Source: CAYUVH01 sp964448135
Lineage (GTDB): Bacteria; Verrucomicrobiota; Verrucomicrobiia; Limisphaerales; UBA8199
Direction of reading: 5' to 3'
Length of the DNA stretch: 64,000 nucleotides
NCBI GenBank assembly: GCA_964448135.1
Contig: CAYUVH010000055.1
Span: forward strand, 26,362-90,361
Shown here piece by piece: positions 18,828 to 27,660 of the stretch. The position numbers and the translations under genes are program-made. The notes below the pieces were generated by a model. It saw only the letters and a program-made list of their open reading frames with translations. It had not been told where the DNA came from and ran no database searches. Numbering within the stretch: position 1 is the stretch's first letter; every line of letters begins with the position of its first letter.

Positions 18828-21800
18828 TTAGCCGCCGCCGACGCGGGCGGCATCGCGCGTATTCTCGACAAACGCGGCCATGATGGCTTCCTCGCCGGTG
18901 AGGCCGGACTGCTGCACTCGCTTGAGGGAGGCCAACACGCGGGCGTAATCCTTCGGCAGGACCTTCACAAATTTCGGCAAATAATCCTTCCAGGAGGCGA
19001 GAATGGTCGCCGCGCGGCGGCTGCCGGTCAAATCCTCGTGGCGCTCGATCATGCCTTTCAGGAAAGTGATTTCTTCCGCCTCCGTGACTCCGCTCAGCGA
19101 AACCATTTCGGGATTGCAGCGGCGGCTGAAGTCGCCTTCGAGGTCGAGCACGTAGGCCACGCCGCCGGACATGCCCGCGGCGAAATTCCGGCCGGTGCGA
19201 CCCAGCACGATGACGCGGCCACCGGTCATGTATTCGCAGCCATGGTCGCCGAGGCCTTCGACGATGGTGTCCACGCCTGAATTGCGGACGCCGAACCGTT
19301 CGCCGGCCATGCCGGCGATATAAGCGGTGCCGCTGGTGGCGCCGTAGAAGGCAGTATTGCCGATGATGGTGTTTTCTTCGGGCGCAAAGGTGGAACCCTT
19401 GGGCGGGTAAATCATCAGCTTCGCGCCGGAGAGACCCTTGCCGAAATAGTCATTGGCGTCGCCTTCGAGTTCGAAGGTGATGCCCTTGGGCATGAACGCG
19501 CCGAAGCTTTGTCCGGCCGAACCTTTGAAACGCAGGCGGATCGTATCCTCCTGCAATCCCTCGGGGCCAAAGCGCCGGGTGACTTCGCTGCCGAGCATGG
19601 TGCCCACCACACGATTCGAATTGCGAATCGGGATGGTGGCGCGCACCGGTTCCTTGCGCTCCAGGGCCGGTGAGCACAGGCGCAGCAACATCTGGCGGTC
19701 CATCGTCTGGTCCAACTCGTGGTTCTGCAGGTCCTGGCAGAAGCGCTTCACAAAGGGCGAAACTTCCGGTTGGTAGAACACGCTGCTGAAGTCCAGGCCG
19801 CGCGCCTTCCAATGCGAGACGGCGGCGGTGGTCTCCAGTTTGTCGGAGCGGCCGATCATGTTGTTGAGCGACTTGAAGCCGAGTTGAGCCATGAGCTCGC
19901 GCACTTCCATGGCGATGAAGCGCATGAAATTCACCACGTGCTCGGGCTTGCCCATGAAATGCTTGCGCAGGGCCGGGTCCTGGGTCGCCACGCCGACCGG
20001 GCAGGTGTTCTTATGGCACACCCGCATGAGAATGCAGCCCAGCGATACGAGCGGGGCCGTCGCAAAACCAAATTCCTCCGCGCCGAGCAGGGCGGCGACG
20101 ATCACGTCGCGCCCGGTTTTCAACTGGCCGTCGGTTTCCACCGCGATGCGGCCGCGCAGGTTGTTCAGCAGCAGCGTCTGATGCGCTTCCGCCAGGCCGA
20201 GTTCCCACGGCACACCTGCGTGCTTGATCGCCGTGAGCGGCGAAGCGCCGGTGCCTCCGTCGTGCCCGCTGATGAGGACCACGTCCGCGTGGGCCTTGGC
20301 CACACCGGCAGCGATGGTGCCGACGCCGACTTCGGCCACGAGTTTCACGCTGATGCGCGCTTCGTGATTCGCGTTCTTGAGGTCGTGGATCAACTCCGCG
20401 AGATCCTCGATTGAATAAATGTCATGGTGCGGCGGCGGGGAAATCAATCCGACACCGGGCGTGGAATGACGCGTGCGGGCGATCCACGGATAAACCTTGT
20501 GGCCGGGCAACTGACCGCCCTCGCCGGGCTTGGCGCCTTGGGCCATCTTGATTTGCAGCTCGTGGGCGTTGACGAGGTAGTGGCTCGTTACACCAAAGCG
20601 GCCGGAAGCGACCTGCTTGATGGCGCTGTTCTTGGAATCGCCATTCGGCATTTTGACGTAGCGATCCGGGTCCTCGCCGCCCTCGCCGGTGTTGCTCTTG
20701 CCGCCGATGCGATTCATCGCGATGGCGAGCGTTTCGTGGGCTTCCTTGCTGATGGAACCGTAGCTCATCGCACCGGATTTGAAACGGCGCATGATGACTT
20801 CGACTGGCTCGACTTCTTCGATGGGGATGGGCTTGTTTGCGAGCTTCAGTTCGAAGAGGCCGCGCAGCGTGCAGAGGTTGCGAGATTGCTGGTTGACCGC
20901 GTCGGAATAAATCTTGAACGCCGCGAAATCGCTGTCGCGGACGGCCTGCTGAAGCTTGTGAATGGTCGTGGGATTGAAGAGATGGTATTCGCCATCGCTC
21001 CGCCACTGATACTGACCGCCGGGATCGAGGACGTGCGCCAGCTCCTGCCGTTCGGCGTAGGCCGCGCCGTGCCGGAGCGCGGCTTCACCCGCGATTTCCT
21101 CGAGGCCGATGCCCTGGATGCGCGAAGGGGTCCAGGTGAAATACTTCTCGACGAATTTCGAACTCAGCCCGATGGCTTCAAAAATCTGCGCGCCGCGATA
21201 ACTCTGGATGGTCGAGATGCCCATCTTCGAAGTCACCTTGAGCACACCCTTCACGGCGCCCTTGATATAATTCTTGAAGGCCTTCTCGCGGGTCATGTTT
21301 TCCAGCAGGCCTTCCTTGATCAGGTCGTCAATGGTGTCGAACGCCAGATAGGGATTGATGGCGCTGACGCCGTAGCCGATGAGGAGCGCGAAGTGATGCA
21401 CCTCGCGGGGTTCGCCGGATTCGAGGACCAAGCTCGCGCGCGTGCGCGTGCCGGAGCGGATCAAATGATGATGCAGGCCGGCCACGGCGAGAAGGGCAGG
21501 GATGGGCGCGTGGTCTTTGTCCAGACCGCGATCGCTCATAATGAGGATGTTCGCGCCCTTGGTGATCGCCTCATCGGCCTGGCGGCAAAGTTCGCTTAGC
21601 GCCTTTTCCAAGCCCGCGCCGCCTTCCGCGACCTTGAAAACAATGGGCAGCAGCGCCGACTTGAAACCGCCCCGATCCGCATGGCGAATCTGGTCCAGTT
21701 CTTCGTTCGGGAGGATGGGGGTTTCGAATTTCAGGAACCGGCAGCTTTCCGGCGTCGGTTCCAGCAAATTGCCTTCGGCCCCCAGCGCGGTTTCGGTGGA

Positions 21801-23465
21801 GGTGATGATGGCCTCGCGCAGATAATCAATGGGCGGATTCGTGACCTGCGCAAAGAGCTGCTTGAAATAATTATAGAGGAGCTGCGGCTTGTTCGAGAGC
21901 ACGGCGAGCGGAGTATCGGTGCCCATCGAGCCCAGCGGTTCGACACCGTCATTCGCCATCGGCATCAGGATGAGACGTTCGTCCTCGAACGTATAACCGA
22001 ACACGCGCTGCTGGCGGACCAGGCTGTTTTTGTCCGGCGCGGGCGTGGCGGGCGCTTCCGGCCAGTCGTCCACGCGGGCGACGTGCTGGTTGAGCCAGGT
22101 GCGATACGGCTTTTGCGTGGCGATCTCCTGCTTGATCTCTTCGTCCGCGACAATGCGGCCCTGCTCGGTATCCACGAGCAACATGCGGCCGGGTTGGAGC
22201 CGACCCTTTGATTGAATGCGTTCGGCCGGAAATTCCAAAACGCCAACTTCGGACGCGAGCACCAGGGTGTCGTCCTTCGTGACGTAGTAACGCGACGGGC
22301 GCAGGCCGTTGCGATCGAGCACGGCGCCGATACGGGTGCCGTCGGTGAACGAAATCGAGGCCGGACCGTCCCACGGTTCCATCAGGAAACGATGGAATTC
22401 GTAGAAAGCCTTCTTCTCGTCGCTCATGTTCTCGTGATGCTGCCACGGCTCGGGAATCATCATCATCATCGCGTGCGGCAGGCTGCGGCCGCTGAGCACG
22501 AGCATTTCGAGGCAGTTATCGAACATGGCGGAGTCGCTGCCGTCGGGACAGATCACGGGGAGGACTTTTTTGAGATCGTCACCGAACTTCGCCGATTTGA
22601 ACAAAGCCTGGCGGGCATGGACCCAGTTCGCGTTTCCGCGCAGCGTATTGATTTCGCCGTTATGCGCGATGTAGCGGTAGGGATGGGCGCGGTCCCAGCT
22701 TGGGAAGGTGTTTGTGCTGAAGCGGGAGTGGACCAGTGCCAGCGCGCTCTGCATCAACGGATCATCGAGTTCCGGAAAATAGGGGCCGACCTGTTCGGCC
22801 ATGAGCATGCCCTTATAGACAAGCGTGCGAGCGGAAAGGCTCGGCACATAAAACCATTTGCCGAATTCCCGCTTCCCGTAACGAATCGAGTTCTCCGCGC
22901 GACGGCGGATCACGAACAGCTTGCGTTCGAATTCCAGCTCATCGGTGATCTTCGGATTCCGCCCGATGAACAACTGCCGCATGTAAGGCTGTCCCAACTT
23001 TGCGGTTTCGCCGAGATTGCCATCATTGGTCGGCACATCCCGCCAACCGAGAAAGGTCTGGCCCTCCTCGGCGATGATGCGCTGGACTTCGGCTTCGCAC
23101 TGCTGCCGTTCTTCGCGATTCGGCGGCAGGAAGACAATCCCCGCGCCGTATTGCTTCTCGCCCGGCAATTTGATGCGCGCTTCGTCGCAGGCCTGTTGCA
23201 GGAACAGGTGCGGCATCTGCATGAGGATGCCCGCGCCGTCGCCGGTGTTGTTCTCGCAGCCGCAGGCGCCGCGATGACGGAGATTGATGAGGATGGTGAG
23301 GGCGTCGCGGACGATCGAGTGCGATTTGCGGCCTTTGACATTTACGACAAAACCGACGCCGCAGGAGTCGTGCTCGAACTGCGGATCATAAAGGCCCTGC
23401 TTGGGCGGGGGACCATGCCGATGGACCAATCCGCCCTTGCTGTTGCTGCTCGAATCTTCTGTCAT
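18828..23465 (-). CDS. gltB: Glutamate synthase large subunit
   Basis: The large subunit, 1545 residues, the usual length. The N-terminal amidotransferase domain has its catalytic Cys at residue 35 in HDSCGVGFVVN, so a propeptide of about 34 residues is expected to be removed. The glutaminase region continues with LRHRGACGCENNTGDGAG and YRYIAHNGEINTLRGN. The FMN/synthase domain has KSNTGEGGEDP and GHDGGTGASPLTAIKHAG. The 3Fe-4S cluster Cys pattern is CILMRVCHKNTCPVG. The C-terminal gxGxG beta-helix ends the protein (SGGVAYVLD). It is first in the gltBD operon. About 170 bases upstream lie before the divergence point; I see no clear sigma-54 site there. Confidence 0.98.
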   Translation of the reverse strand: MTEDSSSNSKGGLVHRHGPPPKQGLYDPQFEHDSCGVGFVVNVKGRKSHSIVRDALTILINLRHRGACGCENNTGDGAGILMQMPHLFLQQACDEARIKLPGEKQYGAGIVFLPPNREERQQCEAEVQRIIAEEGQTFLGWRDVPTNDGNLGETAKLGQPYMRQLFIGRNPKITDELEFERKLFVIRRRAENSIRYGKREFGKWFYVPSLSARTLVYKGMLMAEQVGPYFPELDDPLMQSALALVHSRFSTNTFPSWDRAHPYRYIAHNGEINTLRGNANWVHARQALFKSAKFGDDLKKVLPVICPDGSDSAMFDNCLEMLVLSGRSLPHAMMMMIPEPWQHHENMSDEKKAFYEFHRFLMEPWDGPASISFTDGTRIGAVLDRNGLRPSRYYVTKDDTLVLASEVGVLEFPAERIQSKGRLQPGRMLLVDTEQGRIVADEEIKQEIATQKPYRTWLNQHVARVDDWPEAPATPAPDKNSLVRQQRVFGYTFEDERLILMPMANDGVEPLGSMGTDTPLAVLSNKPQLLYNYFKQLFAQVTNPPIDYLREAIITSTETALGAEGNLLEPTPESCRFLKFETPILPNEELDQIRHADRGGFKSALLPIVFKVAEGGAGLEKALSELCRQADEAITKGANILIMSDRGLDKDHAPIPALLAVAGLHHHLIRSGTRTRASLVLESGEPREVHHFALLIGYGVSAINPYLAFDTIDDLIKEGLLENMTREKAFKNYIKGAVKGVLKVTSKMGISTIQSYRGAQIFEAIGLSSKFVEKYFTWTPSRIQGIGLEEIAGEAALRHGAAYAERQELAHVLDPGGQYQWRSDGEYHLFNPTTIHKLQQAVRDSDFAAFKIYSDAVNQQSRNLCTLRGLFELKLANKPIPIEEVEPVEVIMRRFKSGAMSYGSISKEAHETLAIAMNRIGGKSNTGEGGEDPDRYVKMPNGDSKNSAIKQVASGRFGVTSHYLVNAHELQIKMAQGAKPGEGGQLPGHKVYPWIARTRHSTPGVGLISPPPHHDIYSIEDLAELIHDLKNANHEARISVKLVAEVGVGTIAAGVAKAHADVVLISGHDGGTGASPLTAIKHAGVPWELGLAEAHQTLLLNNLRGRIAVETDGQLKTGRDVIVAALLGAEEFGFATAPLVSLGCILMRVCHKNTCPVGVATQDPALRKHFMGKPEHVVNFMRFIAMEVRELMAQLGFKSLNNMIGRSDKLETTAAVSHWKARGLDFSSVFYQPEVSPFVKRFCQDLQNHELDQTMDRQMLLRLCSPALERKEPVRATIPIRNSNRVVGTMLGSEVTRRFGPEGLQEDTIRLRFKGSAGQSFGAFMPKGITFELEGDANDYFGKGLSGAKLMIYPPKGSTFAPEENTIIGNTAFYGATSGTAYIAGMAGERFGVRNSGVDTIVEGLGDHGCEYMTGGRVIVLGRTGRNFAAGMSGGVAYVLDLEGDFSRRCNPEMVSLSGVTEAEEITFLKGMIERHEDLTGSRRAATILASWKDYLPKFVKVLPKDYARVLASLKRVQQSGLTGEEAIMAAFVENTRDAARVGGG

Positions 23466-23639
23466 GTGTTGTGAGACTTGCTGGCTGCCCGACGTCTCGG
23501 TAAACAGGTGCTCCCTTGCCCGATGGCTGACTACACCTCCACCGCGGCCTGCACCTTAAATTCCTTCATTCTTGGCACAGGAAGTCACCGGATGCAATGA
23601 ATGATTTTGGAAGATTGCGTGACTGAAGGCCAAAGCGAC

Positions 23640-25109
23640 TCACTCTTTCCCGCTTAAAGCATCGTCGAGTTTCCGCCAAAGGATTTCAGGATCTTCCAAC
23701 CCGACGGAAAGGCGGATCAGCCAGCGCGAGACACCGCAGGATTCGGCCCAATCCAATTCCGTGTAGTGCGCGAGCAAAGTGAAGGGGCACGCGAGGCTGA
23801 ATACGGTCCCCAGGCTCGGTCCCTTGCAGAGCTGCAACCGGTCGTAAACGGCCGGCGAGGTGTTCGCGGCATGGCGCGGAACGAAGGAGAGCAGGGCGCC
23901 CCAACCACCACCCGGACGGCGCAGCGCTTCGTAAGCCTCGGCGCAGTCCCATTTTGGATACCAGACGCGTTCCACCGCCGGATGCGCGCGCAGTCGCCCG
24001 GCGAGCAGCAAGCCGGCGTGGTTGTGCTGCTTCATGCGCTCAGGGAAAGTGCGGGCGTTGCGCTCGAGAATCGCGACGTCTTCGTGCCACAGGAGTTCCT
24101 CGTGCCGCGCGCGGGCCTCCTGTTTGAGTTGTTGGTAGTAAGGAGAACGTGGATTGAAAATCAACGCGCCGCCCATGACATCGCCGGTGCCGGCGATGAA
24201 CTTTGTCAGGCTGGTCGCAATAACGTCCGCGAACTGGCGTAGGTCCACGTTGAATGGCGTCGCCACAACTTCGTCCACCACCAGCGGGATTCCATGTTTG
24301 CGCAGCAGGGGGCTGATGCGCCGCAGATCGGCTGAGCCCAGCAAGGGGTTGCCCGGGATTTCGCAGAACGCGGCGGCCAGTGGCTGTTTCTGAATCAGCG
24401 CGGCTAGGTCAGCTTCCAAGGTCGCCAAGTTATGCAGGAGGATGCCGCCGGGGCCGAATTTCTCCTGGAGCTTCAAGGTGTCCACATAGGGGAAACCCAT
24501 CTGCACCGAAGGCTTGCCCGGGCTGCGCGCGTTGGCCGCTTGGAGTGCGGCGTGGACGGCGGTCATGCCTGCTGGTTGGAGAAGGATGTCGTCCTCCGCG
24601 CAGTCGTAAAAGTCCGCCAACGTCCGACGCAGTGATGGTCGGAGCGCCGGGTCTTCTTTTTCGGCGGTGCGGCGTCCCAGCAATGTTTCCGCGTGGCGGC
24701 TGCAAATCACTTTGCCTGTGTGCTGCCAGTAAGCCTTCAGCGCCGGCTCGCCCTTGGCGGAGGTGCGGACGTAATGCACGCCTGATTTGCTACCGGCTTC
24801 AGCGGCTTCGCCGGACGATTGTTTAACGAAGGCGGCGCAGTCGGCTGCCACGCCGGCGGAAGGAAGCGGAAGACAATGCGGGCCGGCGCCGAGTTGGCCG
24901 GCCAATTCGCGCACCAGCGGATGGACCAGAAAACGCGGGTAGCCGGTCTGGAGTTTTTCGATGACCTCGGGCTTCTTTTCCTCGTAGCCACAGACATCTT
25001 CCCAGCGCGGCATGGCCACGGAGATGGCATGAATGGAATCCGGCAGGGGACGGCCCAAATCTTCGGGCCGCCACGGCGGGTCGGTGAGCATATCGCGCAT
25101 CGGGCGCAT
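23640..25109 (-). CDS. Cys/Met-metabolism PLP-dependent enzyme
   Basis: A PLP enzyme of 489 residues of the cystathionine gamma-synthase/gamma-lyase fold. The predicted PLP lysine is Lys303 in ADVIATSLTKFIAGTGDVMGG; the ring-stacking Asp is Asp279 in LVVDEVVATPFN. The other family landmarks are QPAGMTAVHAALQA and a C-terminal SLACPFTLLAHYTEL with WLIRLSVGLEDPEIL. It has an N-terminal extension of roughly 100 residues compared with the short bacterial enzymes, more like the long, fungal-type cystathionine gamma-synthase. The exact step (transsulfuration or sulfhydrylation) cannot be told by eye. An Rrf2 regulator lies 85 bases upstream on the same strand, suggesting control by sulphur or iron-sulphur status. 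The start is uncertain: ATG occurs at 25109, 25100 and 25091. Confidence 0.85.
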   Translation of the reverse strand: MRPMRDMLTDPPWRPEDLGRPLPDSIHAISVAMPRWEDVCGYEEKKPEVIEKLQTGYPRFLVHPLVRELAGQLGAGPHCLPLPSAGVAADCAAFVKQSSGEAAEAGSKSGVHYVRTSAKGEPALKAYWQHTGKVICSRHAETLLGRRTAEKEDPALRPSLRRTLADFYDCAEDDILLQPAGMTAVHAALQAANARSPGKPSVQMGFPYVDTLKLQEKFGPGGILLHNLATLEADLAALIQKQPLAAAFCEIPGNPLLGSADLRRISPLLRKHGIPLVVDEVVATPFNVDLRQFADVIATSLTKFIAGTGDVMGGALIFNPRSPYYQQLKQEARARHEELLWHEDVAILERNARTFPERMKQHNHAGLLLAGRLRAHPAVERVWYPKWDCAEAYEALRRPGGGWGALLSFVPRHAANTSPAVYDRLQLCKGPSLGTVFSLACPFTLLAHYTELDWAESCGVSRWLIRLSVGLEDPEILWRKLDDALSGKE

Positions 25110-25194
25110 AAATTAGTAGGATGCGAGGCTGAAATCCAATTGAATGCGAAGACGGCTTTTCGACCGGGGACTCAGCCGCTTTTGCCGGCCGGGG

Positions 25195-25656
25195 TCAGAT
25201 CACGAAGTCGAACGGATTGAGCGGGGAGACCTGAAGGCGGCGGGAGCGTTCACAGATGTCGGCCACGGTCGTCTCCTCGGCGATCTTGACGATGGCGTCG
25301 CGGATTTCCTTCATCACGCTGCGGATGGCGCAACGGGATTCATCGGGGCAGGAACACTTTTCGTAAAACTTCTCGCTCACGCAACTGATCGGGGCGAGCG
25401 CGCCCTGGATGTGGCGGACGATGACGGCGAGACTGATTTCCTCCGGTGGCTTGGCCAGGCGGTAACCGCCCGCGACCCCGCGACGGCTTTGGACGACCCC
25501 GGCCTTCTTGAGATCGTTGAGGATCTGTTCGAGGAACCGCTTGGGAATGTTCTGTTGCCTGGAGATGGTCTGTATCCTCACGACGGGCTGCTCGTAATTG
25601 AGTCCAAGGACCAGCAGCGCACGCAAGGCATACTCTCCGCGCAGCGACAATTTCAC
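25195..25656 (-). CDS. Rrf2-family transcription regulator with cysteine cluster
   Basis: A DNA-binding protein of 153 residues. The winged-helix start MKLSLRGEYALRALLVL and the wing SRRGVAGGYRLAKPPEEISL are typical of Rrf2/IscR. Four cysteines (92, 101, 103, 109; pattern SCVSEKFYEKCSCPDESRCA) fall where IscR-type regulators hold an iron-sulphur cluster, although the spacing differs from E. coli IscR. Cluster binding is therefore likely but unproven. It lies directly upstream of the PLP enzyme, which may be its target, as CymR regulates cysteine genes in Firmicutes. It is divergent from the lipoprotein gene that starts at 25781. Confidence 0.92.
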   Translation of the reverse strand: MKLSLRGEYALRALLVLGLNYEQPVVRIQTISRQQNIPKRFLEQILNDLKKAGVVQSRRGVAGGYRLAKPPEEISLAVIVRHIQGALAPISCVSEKFYEKCSCPDESRCAIRSVMKEIRDAIVKIAEETTVADICERSRRLQVSPLNPFDFVI

Positions 25657-25780
25657 TTAGTCAGTGTAGGCTCTGCGGGGGCGAATGCAATGTCCGAACT
25701 TGGCCTTGCCAGCAGGCGGTGCGGGGTCTAAAAAGCTCCAAGGTCCAAGCATCAAGCTCCAGAGAAACTTCAAACTCCAA

Positions 25781-26179
25781 ATGTCAAACTTCAGGGAACT
25801 TTCAAAATTCAAATTGTGGGCGATCACGTTGTGCGCTGCGCTGATATTGATTGCGGCTGTTGGATGCTCGCGGTCGGAGTCGCTGGTGGGGGAATGGCGC
25901 AGTGAGGCGCAGGGAGCGCGCTTGACGGTGGAGTTTCGGCGGGACGGCCAGTTTGCAGTGAAGGCCACCGTCCCGGCGTCAACGAATGAGGCGATGATCA
26001 CCTTCAAGGGCACGTATTCGGTGGTGAGTTCAAACAAGGTTACTTTGAACCTGGCGGTCGGGACGGACACCAATACGCTACCGCTGATCGTTCATTACGC
26101 GTTGAGCGGCGATGAATTGCAGTTGCAGCAATTCGGCAGCCCGGAAGAGAAAGTAATGAAGTACCTGCGGGTGAAATAG
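25781..26179 (+). CDS. Small lipoprotein, unknown function
   Basis: About 132 residues from the ATG at 25781. The frame is open from 25685, but only this start gives a compact signal peptide ending in a lipobox (LILIAAVGC). The mature part, about 105 residues, is beta-rich: LVGEWRSEAQGARLTVEFRR, FKGTYSVVSSNKVTL, LSGDELQLQQFG. The opening 'L.GEW' and closing 'YLRVK' resemble small lipocalin-like lipoproteins that read 'GTW...'. No function is assigned. It converges with the next gene, 11 bases away. Confidence 0.75.
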   Translation: MSNFRELSKFKLWAITLCAALILIAAVGCSRSESLVGEWRSEAQGARLTVEFRRDGQFAVKATVPASTNEAMITFKGTYSVVSSNKVTLNLAVGTDTNTLPLIVHYALSGDELQLQQFGSPEEKVMKYLRVK

Positions 26180-26190
26180 CGGGTAAGCGG

Positions 26191-26667
26191 TTATTCGCCC
26201 AACTGCTGCTTGATGTCCTTGAGCAGATCTTCGTAGGGCCACTTGCGGAGGGAACGGACCGGATACTTTTCCTGAAAGACCGGATCGCTGGCGTCCTCGA
26301 TCATGGCGGCGCGGCAACTCAGGACGGCCTGGTCGGGGGGCAGCAATTCCAATTGGAGATCGACGCGGATGGTGACCTTTTCATTAAACATGGCGCTGCC
26401 ATAGGCTAGGTTGTTCATGCGGCTGCCGGGGCGTTCGAACCGGAACGTGGTGGGCGTCATGGGACCGCCCTCGAAATAGTGCGTGTTGAAAACTTCCTGA
26501 ATGGCGGCGGTGATCTGGGGCAGGCTGCGATTGGTGATGGTGACGGAGGCCAGGCCGTTGGCGGGCGGGCTGGTAAATGACTGGCAGCCGGCGACGAGCA
26601 GCAGGGCGGCAGCGAGGGCCAGGAGGGGCGTGAAATGGTGAAAGGAGAAACGAGGATTCGATTTCAT
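26191..26667 (-). CDS. Lipoprotein, unknown function
   Basis: A predicted lipoprotein of 158 residues. The ATG at 26667 is used because it opens a signal peptide with lipobox LLLVAGC; the frame upstream of it (to 26724) is not signal-like. The mature part carries a short acidic/aromatic domain (ITAAIQEVFNTHYFEGGP, TIRVDLQLELLPPDQAVLSC) and a basic C-terminus. I do not recognise a family. It is followed upstream on the same strand by a beta-barrel gene, 67 bases away. Confidence 0.75.
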   Translation of the reverse strand: MKSNPRFSFHHFTPLLALAAALLLVAGCQSFTSPPANGLASVTITNRSLPQITAAIQEVFNTHYFEGGPMTPTTFRFERPGSRMNNLAYGSAMFNEKVTIRVDLQLELLPPDQAVLSCRAAMIEDASDPVFQEKYPVRSLRKWPYEDLLKDIKQQLGE

Positions 26668-26734
26668 AAGTTGCGGCGCCCGATGATTAATCGGGCGCCG
26701 CAGTGTGCGCAAGCCGCGCATCAAAGATCAAGAA

Positions 26735-27496
26735 TCAGAAGCGGACGCCAATGCCGAGCTCGAAGCCCTGGGCCATCACATCGTATTTGAAGTGAGAGAG
26801 GCCGCTGCCGGTTTCGTAGTTGGTGTAAAGCCAGCGGTAACCGGCGAACACGCCGACGTGCTTGCAGAACTGCCAGTTGAGCAGCGGCTCGAGCTGCCAG
26901 CTGATGTCCGAACCCGCCTGGAAGCCGCCGACGTCACCGCGCAGGGAGAAGCTGAGCGTTTTGTAAATCGGCACCGTGATCCAGCCGCCCACCACCGCGT
27001 CCGTCCACTGTTCAGTGCTCGAAGCGGAGCGAAAGTTGCCGAGCGGACCGTGACCGCTGATTTCAGCGCCGAGATTGTTGTAGCGCGCACCGGCATAGCC
27101 CATGAGGTATTTGCAGAAGGTGTATTCGAGCTGCGGCTGGACCATCCATTGGTCCACATCGGCGCTGAAGCCACCTTTGTCGCCCCCCAATCTCATGTAA
27201 ATGACATCGGTAGAGATGGACAAGGGGCCCCAGCCGACGCGCGCGCGGCCCATGGCGCCGAACTGCAGGTGATCAAGGATGTCATGGAAGCTGGGATCGA
27301 TATTGGCCGTGACCGGTCCAACGCCGACCTGCCCGGACATGCCGGCGCCCAAGCCGTAGAGCTGGACTTCGCCGAACCACTTGCTGGGAGTACTGTCCTC
27401 GACCTTGAGTGGTTCCTGGGCGCGAGTCGTAAAGGCAGCGCCAGCGGTGAGGATTGCGCCCAAGCCGAGGGCCGTCAGGTTACGAATGAGTTTCAT
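26735..27496 (-). CDS. Outer-membrane beta-barrel protein
   Basis: A protein of 253 residues. The frame is open to 28171 but overlaps the DUF1254 gene there; the ATG at 27496 opens a signal peptide (MKLIRNLTALGLGAILTAGA, cut after TRA). The mature protein alternates aromatic/hydrophobic strands (WFGEVQLYGLGAGMSGQVG, VGWGPLSISTDVIYMRLGG, LEYTFCKYLMGYAGARYNNL, WQFCKHVGVFAGYRWLY) and ends in a C-terminal Phe (GFELGIGVRF), the usual signal for outer-membrane insertion. The length suits an 8- to 10-strand barrel. The cargo is unknown. Confidence 0.85.
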   Translation of the reverse strand: MKLIRNLTALGLGAILTAGAAFTTRAQEPLKVEDSTPSKWFGEVQLYGLGAGMSGQVGVGPVTANIDPSFHDILDHLQFGAMGRARVGWGPLSISTDVIYMRLGGDKGGFSADVDQWMVQPQLEYTFCKYLMGYAGARYNNLGAEISGHGPLGNFRSASSTEQWTDAVVGGWITVPIYKTLSFSLRGDVGGFQAGSDISWQLEPLLNWQFCKHVGVFAGYRWLYTNYETGSGLSHFKYDVMAQGFELGIGVRF

Positions 27497-27660
27497 AAGG
27501 GATTTGGTTGGTTTCAGGATTAGATTGAAAATGCCGGGTGAGGGAATGGTAGCGTGTTGATTGTGAAAATTGCAATCCTCGCGAAGACGGAGAAAGGCAC
27601 TGTGGCCGGTATGATGCTTCTTTGGTGCCCCAATTTTTCCCCGGCATGATTTTACATGTG

